Source of the DNA: Palsa-147 sp036513895
GTDB lineage: Bacteria; Acidobacteriota; Terriglobia; Acidiferrales; UBA7541
Reading direction: 5' to 3'
Assembly: GCA_036513895.1 (NCBI GenBank)
Contig: DATBYF010000137.1
Span: forward strand, 52,969 to 116,968
DNA: 64,000 nucleotides
The notes under the pieces are model-generated. The model made no database searches. It was not told the DNA's origin and saw nothing but the letters and a program-made list of their open reading frames with translations. The position numbers and the translations under genes are program-made. Positions 52,598 to 61,086 of this stretch are shown one piece after another (position 1 is the first letter of the stretch; each line of letters opens with the position of its first letter).

Positions 52598-52734
52598 TTC
52601 TCACCTCGGGACTGCTTGCTTCAAACTGCTCGCCCGTCGGACTTGCCGTTCGGACTTGCCATTGATGAAAGTTGACAACTGGGCGACCCGACTTAACTTG
52701 TCGAGCCGCCCCTGAGATTGGCGCGTGAAACGAT

Positions 52735-53388
52735 TTACATTACGACGCTAATTGAGACGCGAGCGCCTGGATAATATGGATTGTAAAGGTAGTATCCACC
52801 GTCGACGTAATCCACGTAAACGTTGTCGGTGTAATACCATTCCTCGGGCCACGGATTCACAAATCCGAACCAAAATCCGCCGTATTGGAAGCGCGAGTAT
52901 CCGTCCACCATCACTGGTTCGCGAATGACGAACACGTGACTTTCGCCGAAGTTGGCGCGGAAGCGATCGTCAGGTATGCGGCCGCTGCCCCTCACGCTGA
53001 GCCTCAATGCCGGGACTGCATGCTGGCGCTGTACTTCAGCCGCGGTTCGCTGAGGGTGTTGCTGCCCTGCGGGCCTGGAAGCCGCTTCCTGCTTTGCTGG
53101 CTTGGCCGCAGGCTGTTTTTCAGTCTTAGCCTGTGCAGGCTGTTTTTCAGGCGTGGCCTGTTTCTCTCGCTGCGCCGGCTTGGCTTGTGCTGCCTGCTTT
53201 TCCGGCTTCGCCTGTTCTTCATGCTGCGCTGGCTTGGCTTTTTCTTCCTGTTGCGCTGGCTTGGCCGGTTCTTCGTGCTGAGCCGGCTTGGCTTCAGGTT
53301 CGTGGTGCTCGTCCTGTGCGAACGTCGGAAGAGCCGTTCCCAGAAGCAAGAAAAGTGCGCTTGTGCTGATCACTCCGAGTGCTCTCAT
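52735..53388 (-). CDS. Exported repeat-rich protein with Tyr-rich C-terminal domain
   Basis: A 217-residue protein with a signal peptide (ISTSALFLLLGTALPTFAQ). About 90 residues of imperfect repeats built from Lys-Pro-Ala-Gln and Glu follow (KPAQHEEPAKPAQQEEKAKP). The C-terminal 85 residues start GRIPDDRFRANFGESHVFVI, are rich in Tyr and Trp, and end with YLYNPYYPGARVSISVVM. The N-terminal part is probably extended and wall-spanning. ATG at 53388 has GGAGG eight bases upstream, inside a longer reading. Function unknown; the C-terminal block recalls other acidobacterial exported YXY-rich proteins. Confidence 0.65.
   Translation of the reverse strand: MRALGVISTSALFLLLGTALPTFAQDEHHEPEAKPAQHEEPAKPAQQEEKAKPAQHEEQAKPEKQAAQAKPAQREKQATPEKQPAQAKTEKQPAAKPAKQEAASRPAGQQHPQRTAAEVQRQHAVPALRLSVRGSGRIPDDRFRANFGESHVFVIREPVMVDGYSRFQYGGFWFGFVNPWPEEWYYTDNVYVDYVDGGYYLYNPYYPGARVSISVVM
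53080..53310 (-). repeat. Imperfect coding tandem repeat (KPAQ/E)
   Basis: Repeated units around GCTGGCTTGGC (plus strand) spaced about 27-45 bp apart encode the Lys-Pro-Ala-Gln/Glu repeats of the exported protein. The unit length varies, so slippage could change the repeat number. Confidence 0.55.
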
Positions 53389-53469
53389 GAATATTGCCTC
53401 CATGGCTGTGAATTGATGCGCCAGCCGTTTGTGGCGACTGGCGCAGTGAAACTTCTAGAGTGCGTTCAC

Positions 53470-53661
53470 TCAAGCCCCGACGCGTATTCGGGACAAAGAA
53501 TGAAGAAATCCAAAAATGTTTAAAAGCCACAGGACTACGGCAATCACTACGACCCCATTCAGGATTGACTTTATCGTTCCCTGCATAGGAATGAAGCGAT
53601 TGACAAGCCAGAGCAGTACGCCCACCACGATCAAAACCATCACGATGTTGAGCAAAGGCAT
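53470..53661 (-). CDS. Thivi_2564-type small membrane protein
   Basis: A 63-residue protein with two hydrophobic helices: PLLNIVMVLIVVGVLLWLVN then RFIPMQGTIKSILNGVVVIA. This matches the small membrane family labelled Thivi_2564. Role unknown. ATG at 53661 with GAGGAG about ten bases upstream. Confidence 0.78.
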   Translation of the reverse strand: MPLLNIVMVLIVVGVLLWLVNRFIPMQGTIKSILNGVVVIAVVLWLLNIFGFLHSLSRIRVGA

Positions 53662-54175
53662 TGTCTGTCTAACTCCTCTTTTCGCAGGTTGAATCTCGAC
53701 TTATCCCAAGATCCTGCGTTTTTCCTGTGAGAGTTGCCCGAATTTTGGCGGCCGAATGAAGCGGAACTTTTAGTTCTGTCTTGTACGGTGTGAAGGTCGC
53801 GTTTGCGTCGGGCTATTTGCCCTCTTGCACAGAAGCACATGCTATGACGGTAGGAGGTGAATAGCTGTGCTGAAACGGACATAACTGCAATTTCATTTTT
53901 ACTTGCCCAAAGAGAAGTCTCGGGCGTATTCACTCTCGGGTGTGCTGAACAGCACAGCCCGGGCGGCTGAATGCTCCCATGATGCAGGAATGCTAATGGG
54001 CGCAGTTATATCCCCAATCGGAGTCTCATTTGTTCTCGCGTACGTCATTCTGCGTACGCGCGACAAAATGCCTTCTTGGGCAGCGGTGCCGTCGCGGAAT
54101 CCGACATTGATGACCTGCCAGACTGCCGAGCTTGCGAGGCCGAAAGCGACCGGGTAATCTTGCTTCCCTAAACCT
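53662..54175. other. Intergenic region, no supported gene
   Basis: About 510 bp between divergent genes. A plus-strand frame (53903-54157) contains one hydrophobic stretch but no good start or composition, so I do not call it. Promoters for both neighbours should lie here. Confidence 0.4.
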
Positions 54176-55654
54176 TTGGCCGCGAAATCTGCTTCGACGG
54201 ATTACTCCTCTACACAGAACGCCCACAATTTTCTTCCAGTCTCCTGGATTCACTTGACCGCCGCTCTATTAATTGGGTTGGCGTTGCGCCTGTTTTTCAT
54301 CTTCAAATTTGCACCTTATTCGGGCGACACGAAGTTTTACGAAGATTTGGCGCAGAACTGGCTGTATCACGGCGTGTACGGGCTGTTCGTTCGCGGGCAA
54401 TTGATTCCAGTGAATATGCGGATGCCCGGGTATCCGGCGTTTCTCGCCGCGATTTACGCCCTGTTTGGGCGATCCGATAAATCCGTGATGATCGTGCAGG
54501 CCGTCATTGATTTGGCGACGTGCGTACTCGCGGCTGGGATCGCGGCTCGCCTCGCGCCTGCCTCGAGACGAACTCTTGCAGCGACTGTTGCGCTTTGGAT
54601 GGCGGCTCTCTGCCCGTTCACTGCAAATTACAGCGCGATCGTTCTGACTGAAGTTCTCGCTACGTTCCTGACCACGCTGGCACTGCTCTACTTCGTCCGT
54701 CTGCTCGACGATCCTTCTATTGACGTTCCTGTGCAGTCACTCGACAGGGCCGCGCTGCTTTATCGGACTCGGTTGTGGCTCGTTGGTGGATTGATCATTG
54801 GAATTGGCACTCTCGTGCGGCCTGAAGCGCCGCTGCTTTTGGTGGCGGCTGCGTTTGCATTGATTGCTCGATGGTGGCGCCGCGCAGATTGGTCGAAGTT
54901 AGCGCTGGCGATTTCTTGGATGCTGGTGGGGCTGCTATTTGCGTTGGCGCCGTGGGCCGCGCGGAATGCGATCACGCTCGGACGAATCGAATTTCTCGCG
55001 CCGCGCTATGCGGAAACCAAAGGCGATTACATTCCGCTCGGTTTCTACGAATGGACGCGAACGTGGATGGTCCAGTTTGGCGAGGCGTATTTGGTAACTT
55101 GGAAGCTCGAGAAAGCACCGATCCGCATCGAGACGCTGCCAGCCTCGGCTTTCGATTCTGCCGCGGAACGCGCCCGCGTCGAATCGCTCTTGAACCGCTA
55201 CAACAGCGACTTGAACATGTCGCCCGTACTCGATCACGAATTTGCATTGCTGGCGCGAGAGCGCACCGCACGCCATCCCTTGCGGACGTATTTCTTAATT
55301 CCTCTGTATCGAGCCTGGATGATTTGGTTTACGCCGCGGATTGAATTGCTTCCCTATTCGGGGAAACTTTCACCGCCTGGAGAAAGATGGCGAGGCAATC
55401 CGGCCGATTTCGACGTGACGCTCGGTTACCTAATTTTGAACTGTGTTTATCTGGCGCTCGCGATAGTAGGTGCGTGGCGTTGCCGCAAAAATCCGGCGAT
55501 GGTGTTGCTGATTGCCTTCATTGCGGTGCGCACCGCGCTTTTGACGCAACTGCAGACCGTCGAGCCACGCTACGTAATGGTGTGCTACCCGGTAATTTTG
55601 GCGCTAGGAGCTCTCGCGCTGACGGTGCGTGCGCGGGAAATAGACTCTGTGTGA
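54176..55654 (+). CDS. GT39/ArnT-like membrane glycosyltransferase
   Basis: A 492-residue protein with about ten membrane helices. The first periplasmic loop has YSGDTKFYEDLAQNWLYHGV with the acidic residues expected of lipid-phosphate-dependent GT-C enzymes (PMT/ArnT type), followed by NMRMPGYPAFLAAIYALFG. Such enzymes move a sugar from an isoprenyl-phosphate carrier to a lipid or protein outside the membrane. Donor and acceptor are unknown. The TTG at 54176 is the first start; no strong ribosome binding site is visible. Confidence 0.8.
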   Translation: MAAKSASTDYSSTQNAHNFLPVSWIHLTAALLIGLALRLFFIFKFAPYSGDTKFYEDLAQNWLYHGVYGLFVRGQLIPVNMRMPGYPAFLAAIYALFGRSDKSVMIVQAVIDLATCVLAAGIAARLAPASRRTLAATVALWMAALCPFTANYSAIVLTEVLATFLTTLALLYFVRLLDDPSIDVPVQSLDRAALLYRTRLWLVGGLIIGIGTLVRPEAPLLLVAAAFALIARWWRRADWSKLALAISWMLVGLLFALAPWAARNAITLGRIEFLAPRYAETKGDYIPLGFYEWTRTWMVQFGEAYLVTWKLEKAPIRIETLPASAFDSAAERARVESLLNRYNSDLNMSPVLDHEFALLARERTARHPLRTYFLIPLYRAWMIWFTPRIELLPYSGKLSPPGERWRGNPADFDVTLGYLILNCVYLALAIVGAWRCRKNPAMVLLIAFIAVRTALLTQLQTVEPRYVMVCYPVILALGALALTVRAREIDSV

Positions 55655-55662
55655 GAGTACGT

Positions 55663-55784
55663 TGTCATCCCGAACAAAGTGAGGGATCTGCAGTTCGTAC
55701 GAAAGCCAGGGCTCTACGTTTCCATAAGGCGAACTCGCACCGCCAGCACTTGTAGCGCCGGGCCTCAGCCCGGCATCTTCGCTT
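55663..55784 (+). repeat. Composite dispersed repeat (copy B)
   Basis: GTCATCCCGAACAAAGTGAG, continuing GGATCTGCAGTTCGTACGAA, then after about 46 bp GCACTTGTAGCGCCGGGC-CTCA-GCCCGGCATCTTCG. It has the same block order as the copy at 27242-27390, here in the opposite orientation, and sits between convergent genes. Confidence 0.6.
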
Positions 55785-55813
55785 TCACGCAATTACCATC
55801 GGCGAGATTTGAT

Positions 55814-56812
55814 TTACTTCTCCGTTGCAGTCGCTTCTTGCTCGTCCTCAGCCTTTTGCCAACTCGCGTTCGGGTTATATTCCCTCATGCCCTTGGCTTC
55901 GATTTCGGTCTTCTTGCCCAGATCCTTCTGGTACACAATTCCATCCGCGTCGACTATGAATGTCATCACGCCGGACGATCTGTATTCCGCGGGATACGCG
56001 ACGAATGCGAATCCGTCCGTCATTTTGCCGTTGACGATGTAACTCTTCGCCCCGCCCGGCGCATTCTTTCCCTGCGCAGTCACGATGTGAAAGTAATAAC
56101 CGCGATAGGGAGTCGGAGGACCGTTTTGACCTTTCACGTAGCCTTCCGCAACGGCTGACGCGACTAGCGGGCCGATCGGACTGGGCGAGCCGCCGTCAGC
56201 TACTTTCCAATAAAGGCCATCGTGCTGGCCGTCGTCGCTGAAAATCTTCTGCGCGTACTCGTTATGCTGCGTGGAGTAGTATTCCTTTTCCGCCGCTACC
56301 AGTTCCTCGCAAACGCGAATCGCCGACATTTCATTTTTCCCCACGCGACGGTACAGAACTTCTTTCTTGCCCGCCTCGGTGTCGAAATACCAGTTATTGC
56401 CTTTGTTCGCGATGGGGATGGGCGTGGGCCAATTTTCGGCGCCAATGTAGAGCGTGGTGGTGCCGTCCGGCTCTCTTACCAGCCGGTGCATCTCCTGGTA
56501 TTTCGCGGCGAAATTAGCCCGATTTTGGGCATCTTCGGTGTCATCGCCAGACGAGACGATTTGCTTTCCCTCTGGGCCAAGAATATCGAGCATTCCTTTT
56601 TCGTCGTTATTCTGCGCGGCTGTAACCAGCGCTTGGCTGGCGGCTTCCGCCGATGGGAATGTTTTCTGCCCGCGTTGTTGGGCCAAAGATCTGGCGGGAA
56701 ACGTCGCAGCCAGCGTCAGAAGGATCGCGAGCCCGGTTAATTTAGCGATCTTTTCGCAATGAAACATGTCGCCGCAGTAAAATTTGTCGAAGTTCACTTT
56801 CACACATCTCAT
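55814..56812 (-). CDS. DUF2950 exported protein
   Basis: A 332-residue protein with a signal segment (LTGLAILLTLAATFPARSLAQ) and the DUF2950 pattern: FPSAEAASQALVTAAQNNDE, DILGPEGKQIVSSGD, WYFDTEAGKKEVLYRRVGKN, PYRGYYFHIVTAQGKNAPGG and FVAYPAEYRSSGVMTFIVDA. It commonly occurs next to DUF3300 genes, as here. Function unknown. ATG at 56812 (TGGAG upstream) is preferred over TTG 56824; ATG 56767 is also possible. Confidence 0.88.
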   Translation of the reverse strand: MRCVKVNFDKFYCGDMFHCEKIAKLTGLAILLTLAATFPARSLAQQRGQKTFPSAEAASQALVTAAQNNDEKGMLDILGPEGKQIVSSGDDTEDAQNRANFAAKYQEMHRLVREPDGTTTLYIGAENWPTPIPIANKGNNWYFDTEAGKKEVLYRRVGKNEMSAIRVCEELVAAEKEYYSTQHNEYAQKIFSDDGQHDGLYWKVADGGSPSPIGPLVASAVAEGYVKGQNGPPTPYRGYYFHIVTAQGKNAPGGAKSYIVNGKMTDGFAFVAYPAEYRSSGVMTFIVDADGIVYQKDLGKKTEIEAKGMREYNPNASWQKAEDEQEATATEK

Positions 56813-56862
56813 ATTCGTCTCCAATTCAAGTTCTAAGCCTCAAGCTAGGGCCGACCCGACAG

Positions 56863-56900
56863 TTTGTCCTCCCGAATGAGGTGAGGGATTGCGGTTGCCC
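56863..56900 (+). repeat. Degenerate 'GTCATYCCGA' repeat
   Basis: TGTCCTCCCGAATGAGGTGA followed by GGGATTGCGGTTG. It aligns with the first block of the composite repeats but is more diverged. It lies between the DUF3300 and DUF2950 genes. Confidence 0.45.
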
Positions 56901-56924
56901 GCGCGCCAACAAGCACCGTTCCAA

Positions 56925-58085
56925 TTAGTGATGCCCGCCGCCGCCGTGCCCGCCGCCGCCACCCGCATGTCCTCCACCAAAGCTGGCGCTTCCACGCGAC
57001 GAAAAGCTGCGCGTCTGTCCGCCGTGATCGTAGCCGCTGAAAGCACCAGAGCGGACGCCTGCTTGGCCGCGAGGCGCAGCATATCCTCGCGCCGCGCGAG
57101 CATCACCGCCGAACGGCCGCGCCGCCGCGCCGGGCCGGTTGTAAACTCCCCCGCGCGCGCCAATATTTCCAGGTCGCGCACCTGGGCCGCCACGAACGCC
57201 TGCCCGATAGAAATTGCCTCGATTGTAGAAAGTCGGGCTCCGGGAGAAATATCTGGCGTGGTTATACAAGGGATATCCGCCCCGCCAATCAAATCCCCAG
57301 TGGCCCCATCCCCATCCGAAGCCGCCAAAGAATCCGATTCCAAATCCGACCCCGAATGAAAGGTACGGGCCGCCGAACCAGATTCCGGGGTACGGATACC
57401 ATCCTGGCCACGGGCCTACGGGATATCCGTACACGAGCCATGGATCATATGCGGGGACATAAACGACGTCGGGATTCGCAGGTTGAATCTCAATTGCCGA
57501 GCCGTTCGTCTGAACGGTTTGTTGCGGCGTGGTCTTCAAATTCCCGGCTTGTTCCGCTTTCCCGCGCATGAACTGTATGGCGTTCATTACGTCCTGTTGC
57601 TGGTTGTAATAGGCGTCGCCCAGCGATGACGTCCAGGAAAGATTTTTGTCCATGTTTCCGAGAACCGACGGGAATGCGGTCAGCGCCTTGACGCTCGGAT
57701 CCCAGTTTTGCTGGTCCACTGCTTGTGCCAAAGCGTCACCCTTCAAATCAGGATGCGCCTGCACCCATCTGTCGGCCTCCACGACCTGTTCGGGAAAAGT
57801 CGAGGCAGCCAAAATCTGCGCCACCAGCGAATCCGGATAGAGCGCAATCGGCGCCACTAGCTGCTGCAACTGCTCTGGCGTTTGTTGCGCATAGGGAGGC
57901 GCTTGCGCGGCCGGAGCTGCGTTCTGATCAGGCGCCTGAGGAGCATCTTGAGCGGCCACAAGAGTCTGAGGCCATCCCGCAAATATGAGAGCCAACGACA
58001 ACACCAAAACCAACATTTGCTCGATCGATATAGACCGCGGATTCCCCCGCTTCGGGGCACTCGGGTGATTTATGAAAGTGTTCAT
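56925..58085 (-). CDS. DUF3300 exported protein
   Basis: A 386-residue protein with a signal segment (about 24-45). The DUF3300 domain (about 68-235) includes LQQLVAPIALYPDSLVAQIL, ASTFPEQVVEADRWVQAHP, DQQNWDPSVKALTAFPSVL and NPDVVYVPAYDPWLVYG. The rest is Gly/Trp/Tyr/Arg-rich, ending in a Gly-His tail (GGGGHGGGGHH) that could bind metal. It is located upstream of the DUF2950 gene on the same strand, so they probably work together at the envelope. ATG at 58085 with GAGG upstream. Confidence 0.9.
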   Translation of the reverse strand: MNTFINHPSAPKRGNPRSISIEQMLVLVLSLALIFAGWPQTLVAAQDAPQAPDQNAAPAAQAPPYAQQTPEQLQQLVAPIALYPDSLVAQILAASTFPEQVVEADRWVQAHPDLKGDALAQAVDQQNWDPSVKALTAFPSVLGNMDKNLSWTSSLGDAYYNQQQDVMNAIQFMRGKAEQAGNLKTTPQQTVQTNGSAIEIQPANPDVVYVPAYDPWLVYGYPVGPWPGWYPYPGIWFGGPYLSFGVGFGIGFFGGFGWGWGHWGFDWRGGYPLYNHARYFSRSPTFYNRGNFYRAGVRGGPGARPGNIGARGGVYNRPGAAARPFGGDARAARGYAAPRGQAGVRSGAFSGYDHGGQTRSFSSRGSASFGGGHAGGGGGHGGGGHH

Positions 58086-58333
58086 TTTTGAACCTCGTCT
58101 AAACTTCCTGCGCTAGCATGGTCGTAACTTTACTCTTAAAATTAGACCGTTACAGCCGGCACAAAGTTTCAAAACAAATATATTAGCTACGGCCCTCACG
58201 ATGCCTCTTGCCTTTTCGTGTGCTCCATCCTTGCGCAGCAAGTGTGGGTCTACGTCAGCACCAGCGTCACTCCGAATTTCTGCGGTTCTTTGCGCGCCCA
58301 CCTCACTTCAGTTTTTACGCCGTCGCACACGCT

Positions 58334-59272
58334 CTACAGCCGTATCAAAGCCTTGCCTCGCAGGCCCCCGTCGCGAAGCTTTTGCAGCAACTGTGCCGTG
58401 CCGTCGAGCTCAACCGTATCGCGAACGCGCGCAGTGATCTTCCCCTCCAATAGCATGCGCGCGACATCGTTCAGCCCTTGCGGCGACGACAACGGATTGG
58501 TATTCCCCACCAGGTTGTGCGCCTTGATCTTCCGCTCAGCGAACCACGCTTCGTCCGCGGCGTAGATCGTAGACACCAGGCTGCCCCCAACTTTGAGAAA
58601 CTCCACGTCACGCCCGATCGCATCTCGCCCGTTCACCAGATCAAGAACTGCATCCACACCCTGCGGATGAGCCGCGTGCAATGCGCTAACAGCGTCGCCT
58701 TTTTTAGTGTCGTACACTTCATCGGCGCCCAGGCTCCGCGCTTCATCGGCATCGCCCCGCACCGTCGCGAGCACATGAGCGCCTCGCGAGCGCGCCATCT
58801 GCACCGCATATCCGCCGACTCCGCCAGTCGCACCCATCACAACCACGCTCTGCCCCGAAGTGACCTCCAGCAGATCGAGCGCTCTGAGCGCCGTGATCCC
58901 CGCAATGGGCAAGGCCGCCGCCTGTTCATCGCTTACGCCTTCAGGAATGTGCGCCAGCGGTTCGGTCGGCACTCCCGGTTTCACCGCGGTGTATTCCGCG
59001 TATGCGCCGTGCGTCCGCGCCATGCCGAATATGCGGTCGCCCGCGCGGAAATCAGTCTCGCCCGGAGGCACGCGCTCAACGATGCCCGCAAAGTCCGCCC
59101 CCAGCACGAACGGAAATGTCGATTTCGCAGCCAGTCTCTCGACGAGCTTGTAATCAATCGGATTCACCCCCGCATATTTCACACGTATGAGGAAACCGCC
59201 GTCGGCGCTTGGAATTGGCAGATCGAGTATCGCGGGAGATTCCCCAAACTTTCGCACTGCAAATGCGCGCAT
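58334..59272 (-). CDS. MDR-family NADP-dependent oxidoreductase
   Basis: A 312-residue medium-chain reductase: GroES-like domain (VKYAGVNPIDYKLVERLAAK, LGADFAGIVERVPPG), then a Rossmann domain with GATGGVGGYAVQMARSRGAH (about residue 148) and LGADEVYDTKKGDAVSAL. The zinc-binding residues are absent, as in quinone reductases. The substrate is unknown. It is a distant paralogue of the enzyme at 3430-4428. ATG at 59272. Confidence 0.87.
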   Translation of the reverse strand: MRAFAVRKFGESPAILDLPIPSADGGFLIRVKYAGVNPIDYKLVERLAAKSTFPFVLGADFAGIVERVPPGETDFRAGDRIFGMARTHGAYAEYTAVKPGVPTEPLAHIPEGVSDEQAAALPIAGITALRALDLLEVTSGQSVVVMGATGGVGGYAVQMARSRGAHVLATVRGDADEARSLGADEVYDTKKGDAVSALHAAHPQGVDAVLDLVNGRDAIGRDVEFLKVGGSLVSTIYAADEAWFAERKIKAHNLVGNTNPLSSPQGLNDVARMLLEGKITARVRDTVELDGTAQLLQKLRDGGLRGKALIRL

Positions 59273-59456
59273 ATTTCCACCTCGCCGGAAATTTCAGATT
59301 TACTTTCAGTGCCAGCTATTGGAGTCATTAAATTCGTCCACGGTTTCTTCTCTCATCCAAAGATTGCCCACTCGACTAAAAACCGCATTTTAAGCGAGCT
59401 GCCGCAGTCTAATGGAAGGGCTTGCAGGCCGCCCAGAGCTATGCCAACATGCGGGC

Positions 59457-59576
59457 ATGGGAAACAAAAACGTAGGCAAACGCGAAAAGAAGAAACCAAA
59501 GCAGGAGAAACCAAAAACGATAGCGGCCAACCCAACGGTCGCTCGCATAACCCCTCAACCCACGACGAACCGCTAG
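59457..59576 (+). CDS. Tiny basic protein (39 residues)
   Basis: ATG at 59457 opens a 39-codon frame: MGNKNVGKREKKKPKQEKPK followed by a Thr/Pro-rich tail. The Lys-rich start resembles short basic proteins that I believe recur across bacteria (MGN/S-K-N..GKREKKKPK). It lies 14 bp upstream of the next small gene on the same strand. Function unknown; a nucleic-acid-binding role is only a guess from charge. Confidence 0.5.
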   Translation: MGNKNVGKREKKKPKQEKPKTIAANPTVARITPQPTTNR

Positions 59577-59590
59577 ATTTTCATAATCAC

Positions 59591-59797
59591 ATGCCAAACG
59601 ATTCGCACCAACGCGCCGCCGAATTCCACGAGCTCGCCGCCCACGCGCATCGCGTTGCCGCCACGCACCACAGCAAAGGCGATCATCAGACCGGCCACGA
59701 GTTTTCCCGGCAAGCCTTGGAACATTCCAACAAGGCTTATCAGTTGGCGCAGGAAGCATTCCGACAATCGCAACAGTCGACCGCCAAGAAAGAATAG
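59591..59797 (+). CDS. Small His/Gln-rich helical protein (68 residues)
   Basis: ATG at 59591 gives a protein of 68 residues with HQRAAEFHELAAHAHRVAAT, HHSKGDHQTGHEFSRQALEH and SNKAYQLAQEAFRQSQQ. It has eleven His residues and strong helix character. The same frame is open for about 1.1 kb upstream, but that part is the reverse of the reductase gene. I believe similar small proteins are widespread. Role unknown; the His content would allow metal binding. Confidence 0.6.
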   Translation: MPNDSHQRAAEFHELAAHAHRVAATHHSKGDHQTGHEFSRQALEHSNKAYQLAQEAFRQSQQSTAKKE

Positions 59798-60012
59798 ATT
59801 CTGCGCAGCTCGGAGCGCGCTGAATTGAGTCTGAGCCGGCGCGAACTCAGCGATTCACAATCCATTTTAGTGCTGCTCAAGAAATTGTGTTCTGTTTGGC
59901 ACAGACCACTCAAATGTCCTTCTGCTATTACTTCTCGTGAGCGTCTCAGCCCCTTTCTGGCTTGCAGCTACAGCCATTTCGATTCGCGAATCTAGACAAG
60001 GAGAAATTCGTC

Positions 60013-60765
60013 ATGAAGTCGCACCCGCATCGATTCGTGTCTCTATCCGTAGCCGCCCTTACCATACTCGCGGGCTTGGCGATACTTGCGCCGCCGGCTA
60101 TCGCGCAGTCTGACGCCGATGCAAAGCCTGCGTTCACCGGCGCGGTTTTGCCTTCGACCAATTCGACCAGCACGATTTCTCCACAGCTCGAGCTGACCTA
60201 CACGCGCCCTTCGGAAAAGACCAAGCTGAAGAATTATTTCTTCGATGGCTTCGGCCCTTACGCAATCGTCAGCGCGGGAATCCTCGGCGGAATTGATCAG
60301 GCCGACAAGACGCCACCAGAGTGGGGACAAGGCACCGGAGCGTATGGCGAGCGTGTCGGATCGGATTTCGGCATCGGGCTGGCAACGACGACGACGCGCT
60401 ACGCCTTAGCGGAAGTATTCCGCGAAGACACACTGTATTACCGCTGCGACTGTAAAGGAATATTTCCGCGATTGGGTCACGCGGCAATTTCGACGGTTAC
60501 CGCACGGCGTGGCGAAGACGGGCATCTCTGGCTCTCGTTCCCCGCGCTAATCGCGCCCTATGCTGGCTCGATGACCGCAGTTTACGGCTGGTACCCAAAT
60601 CGCTACAGCGCAAAAGACGGTTTGCGCATGGGCAGCTACACGTTGTTGGAATTTGTCGGAGTAAATATCGCGCGTGAATTCATCGGCGGCTCGCATTCGA
60701 TTTTCGGCCGCATGGATCACACCACCGCCACCGAAACAGACGCCACCGCCCAATCGCGACCGTGA
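60013..60765 (+). CDS. Exported protein of unknown function
   Basis: A 250-residue protein with a signal peptide (LSVAALTILAGLAILAPPAIA). The mature part includes KLKNYFFDGFGPYAIVSAGI, VGSDFGIGLATTTTRYALAE and DTLYYRCDCKGIFPRLGHAA, with two hydrophobic segments that could be membrane or barrel strands. A CxC pair (RCDCKG) is present. I have the impression of a family common in Acidobacteriota exoproteomes, but know no role. ATG at 60013 has AAGGAG eight bases upstream. Confidence 0.65.
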   Translation: MKSHPHRFVSLSVAALTILAGLAILAPPAIAQSDADAKPAFTGAVLPSTNSTSTISPQLELTYTRPSEKTKLKNYFFDGFGPYAIVSAGILGGIDQADKTPPEWGQGTGAYGERVGSDFGIGLATTTTRYALAEVFREDTLYYRCDCKGIFPRLGHAAISTVTARRGEDGHLWLSFPALIAPYAGSMTAVYGWYPNRYSAKDGLRMGSYTLLEFVGVNIAREFIGGSHSIFGRMDHTTATETDATAQSRP

Positions 60766-61086
60766 TCAAATCCTCTCGCCAATGTAGTGAAAGGTCCTGC
60801 TCGTGGCGCAATGTCCTGGATGCCTTTTGGTGGCCGCCCTCTGCTTCAGCAGAGGGAGCTGGACTTCAGTCCAGCGAAAGATTCTCTGACTCAAACTCGG
60901 CTTCAGCCGCGGAATTCGTGCTTTCTCTCTTGTAACGCCGGCCTCTCGCCGGCTCTTCGCCTTTACTCCAGACGCGCTTCCCAATCCCATCAGAGCCCGG
61001 AGGCTCCCGCCTCCGGGAACTCCTCGACCCCAACCTATTCGCGCCTTGATCGCTCCCCGGAGATCCGCATTCCGCAATAAGCCCGC
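60766..61086. other. Intergenic region filled with hairpins
   Basis: This gap of about 320 bp between convergent genes contains five short perfect or near-perfect hairpins and no coding frame. See the repeat entry for 60837-61017. Confidence 0.6.
60837..61017. repeat. Array of GC-rich hairpins with fixed tetraloops
   Basis: 60837-60856: CCCTCTGC-TTCA-GCAGAGGG. 60858-60875: GCTGGAC-TTCA-GTCCAGC. 60898-60909: CGGC-TTCA-GCCG. 60937-60953: GCCGGC-CTCTC-GCCGGC, with the GTAACG...CTCTTCG flanks of the dispersed palindrome family. 60996-61017: CCCGGAGGC-TCCC-GCCTCCGGG. Stems differ while loops stay TTCA or TCCC. Confidence 0.7.

Noticed and set aside
53903..54157. Small plus-strand frame with one hydrophobic stretch
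   Set aside because: It has no ribosome site or family resemblance, and its N-terminal half looks random.
58478..59590. Upstream extension of the small His-rich gene
   Set aside because: This part is the reverse of the MDR reductase; only the last 68 codons from ATG 59591 look like a protein.
60837..61017. Hairpins as a CRISPR array
   Set aside because: There is no constant repeat with unique spacers; stems vary, spacing is irregular and no cas genes are present.
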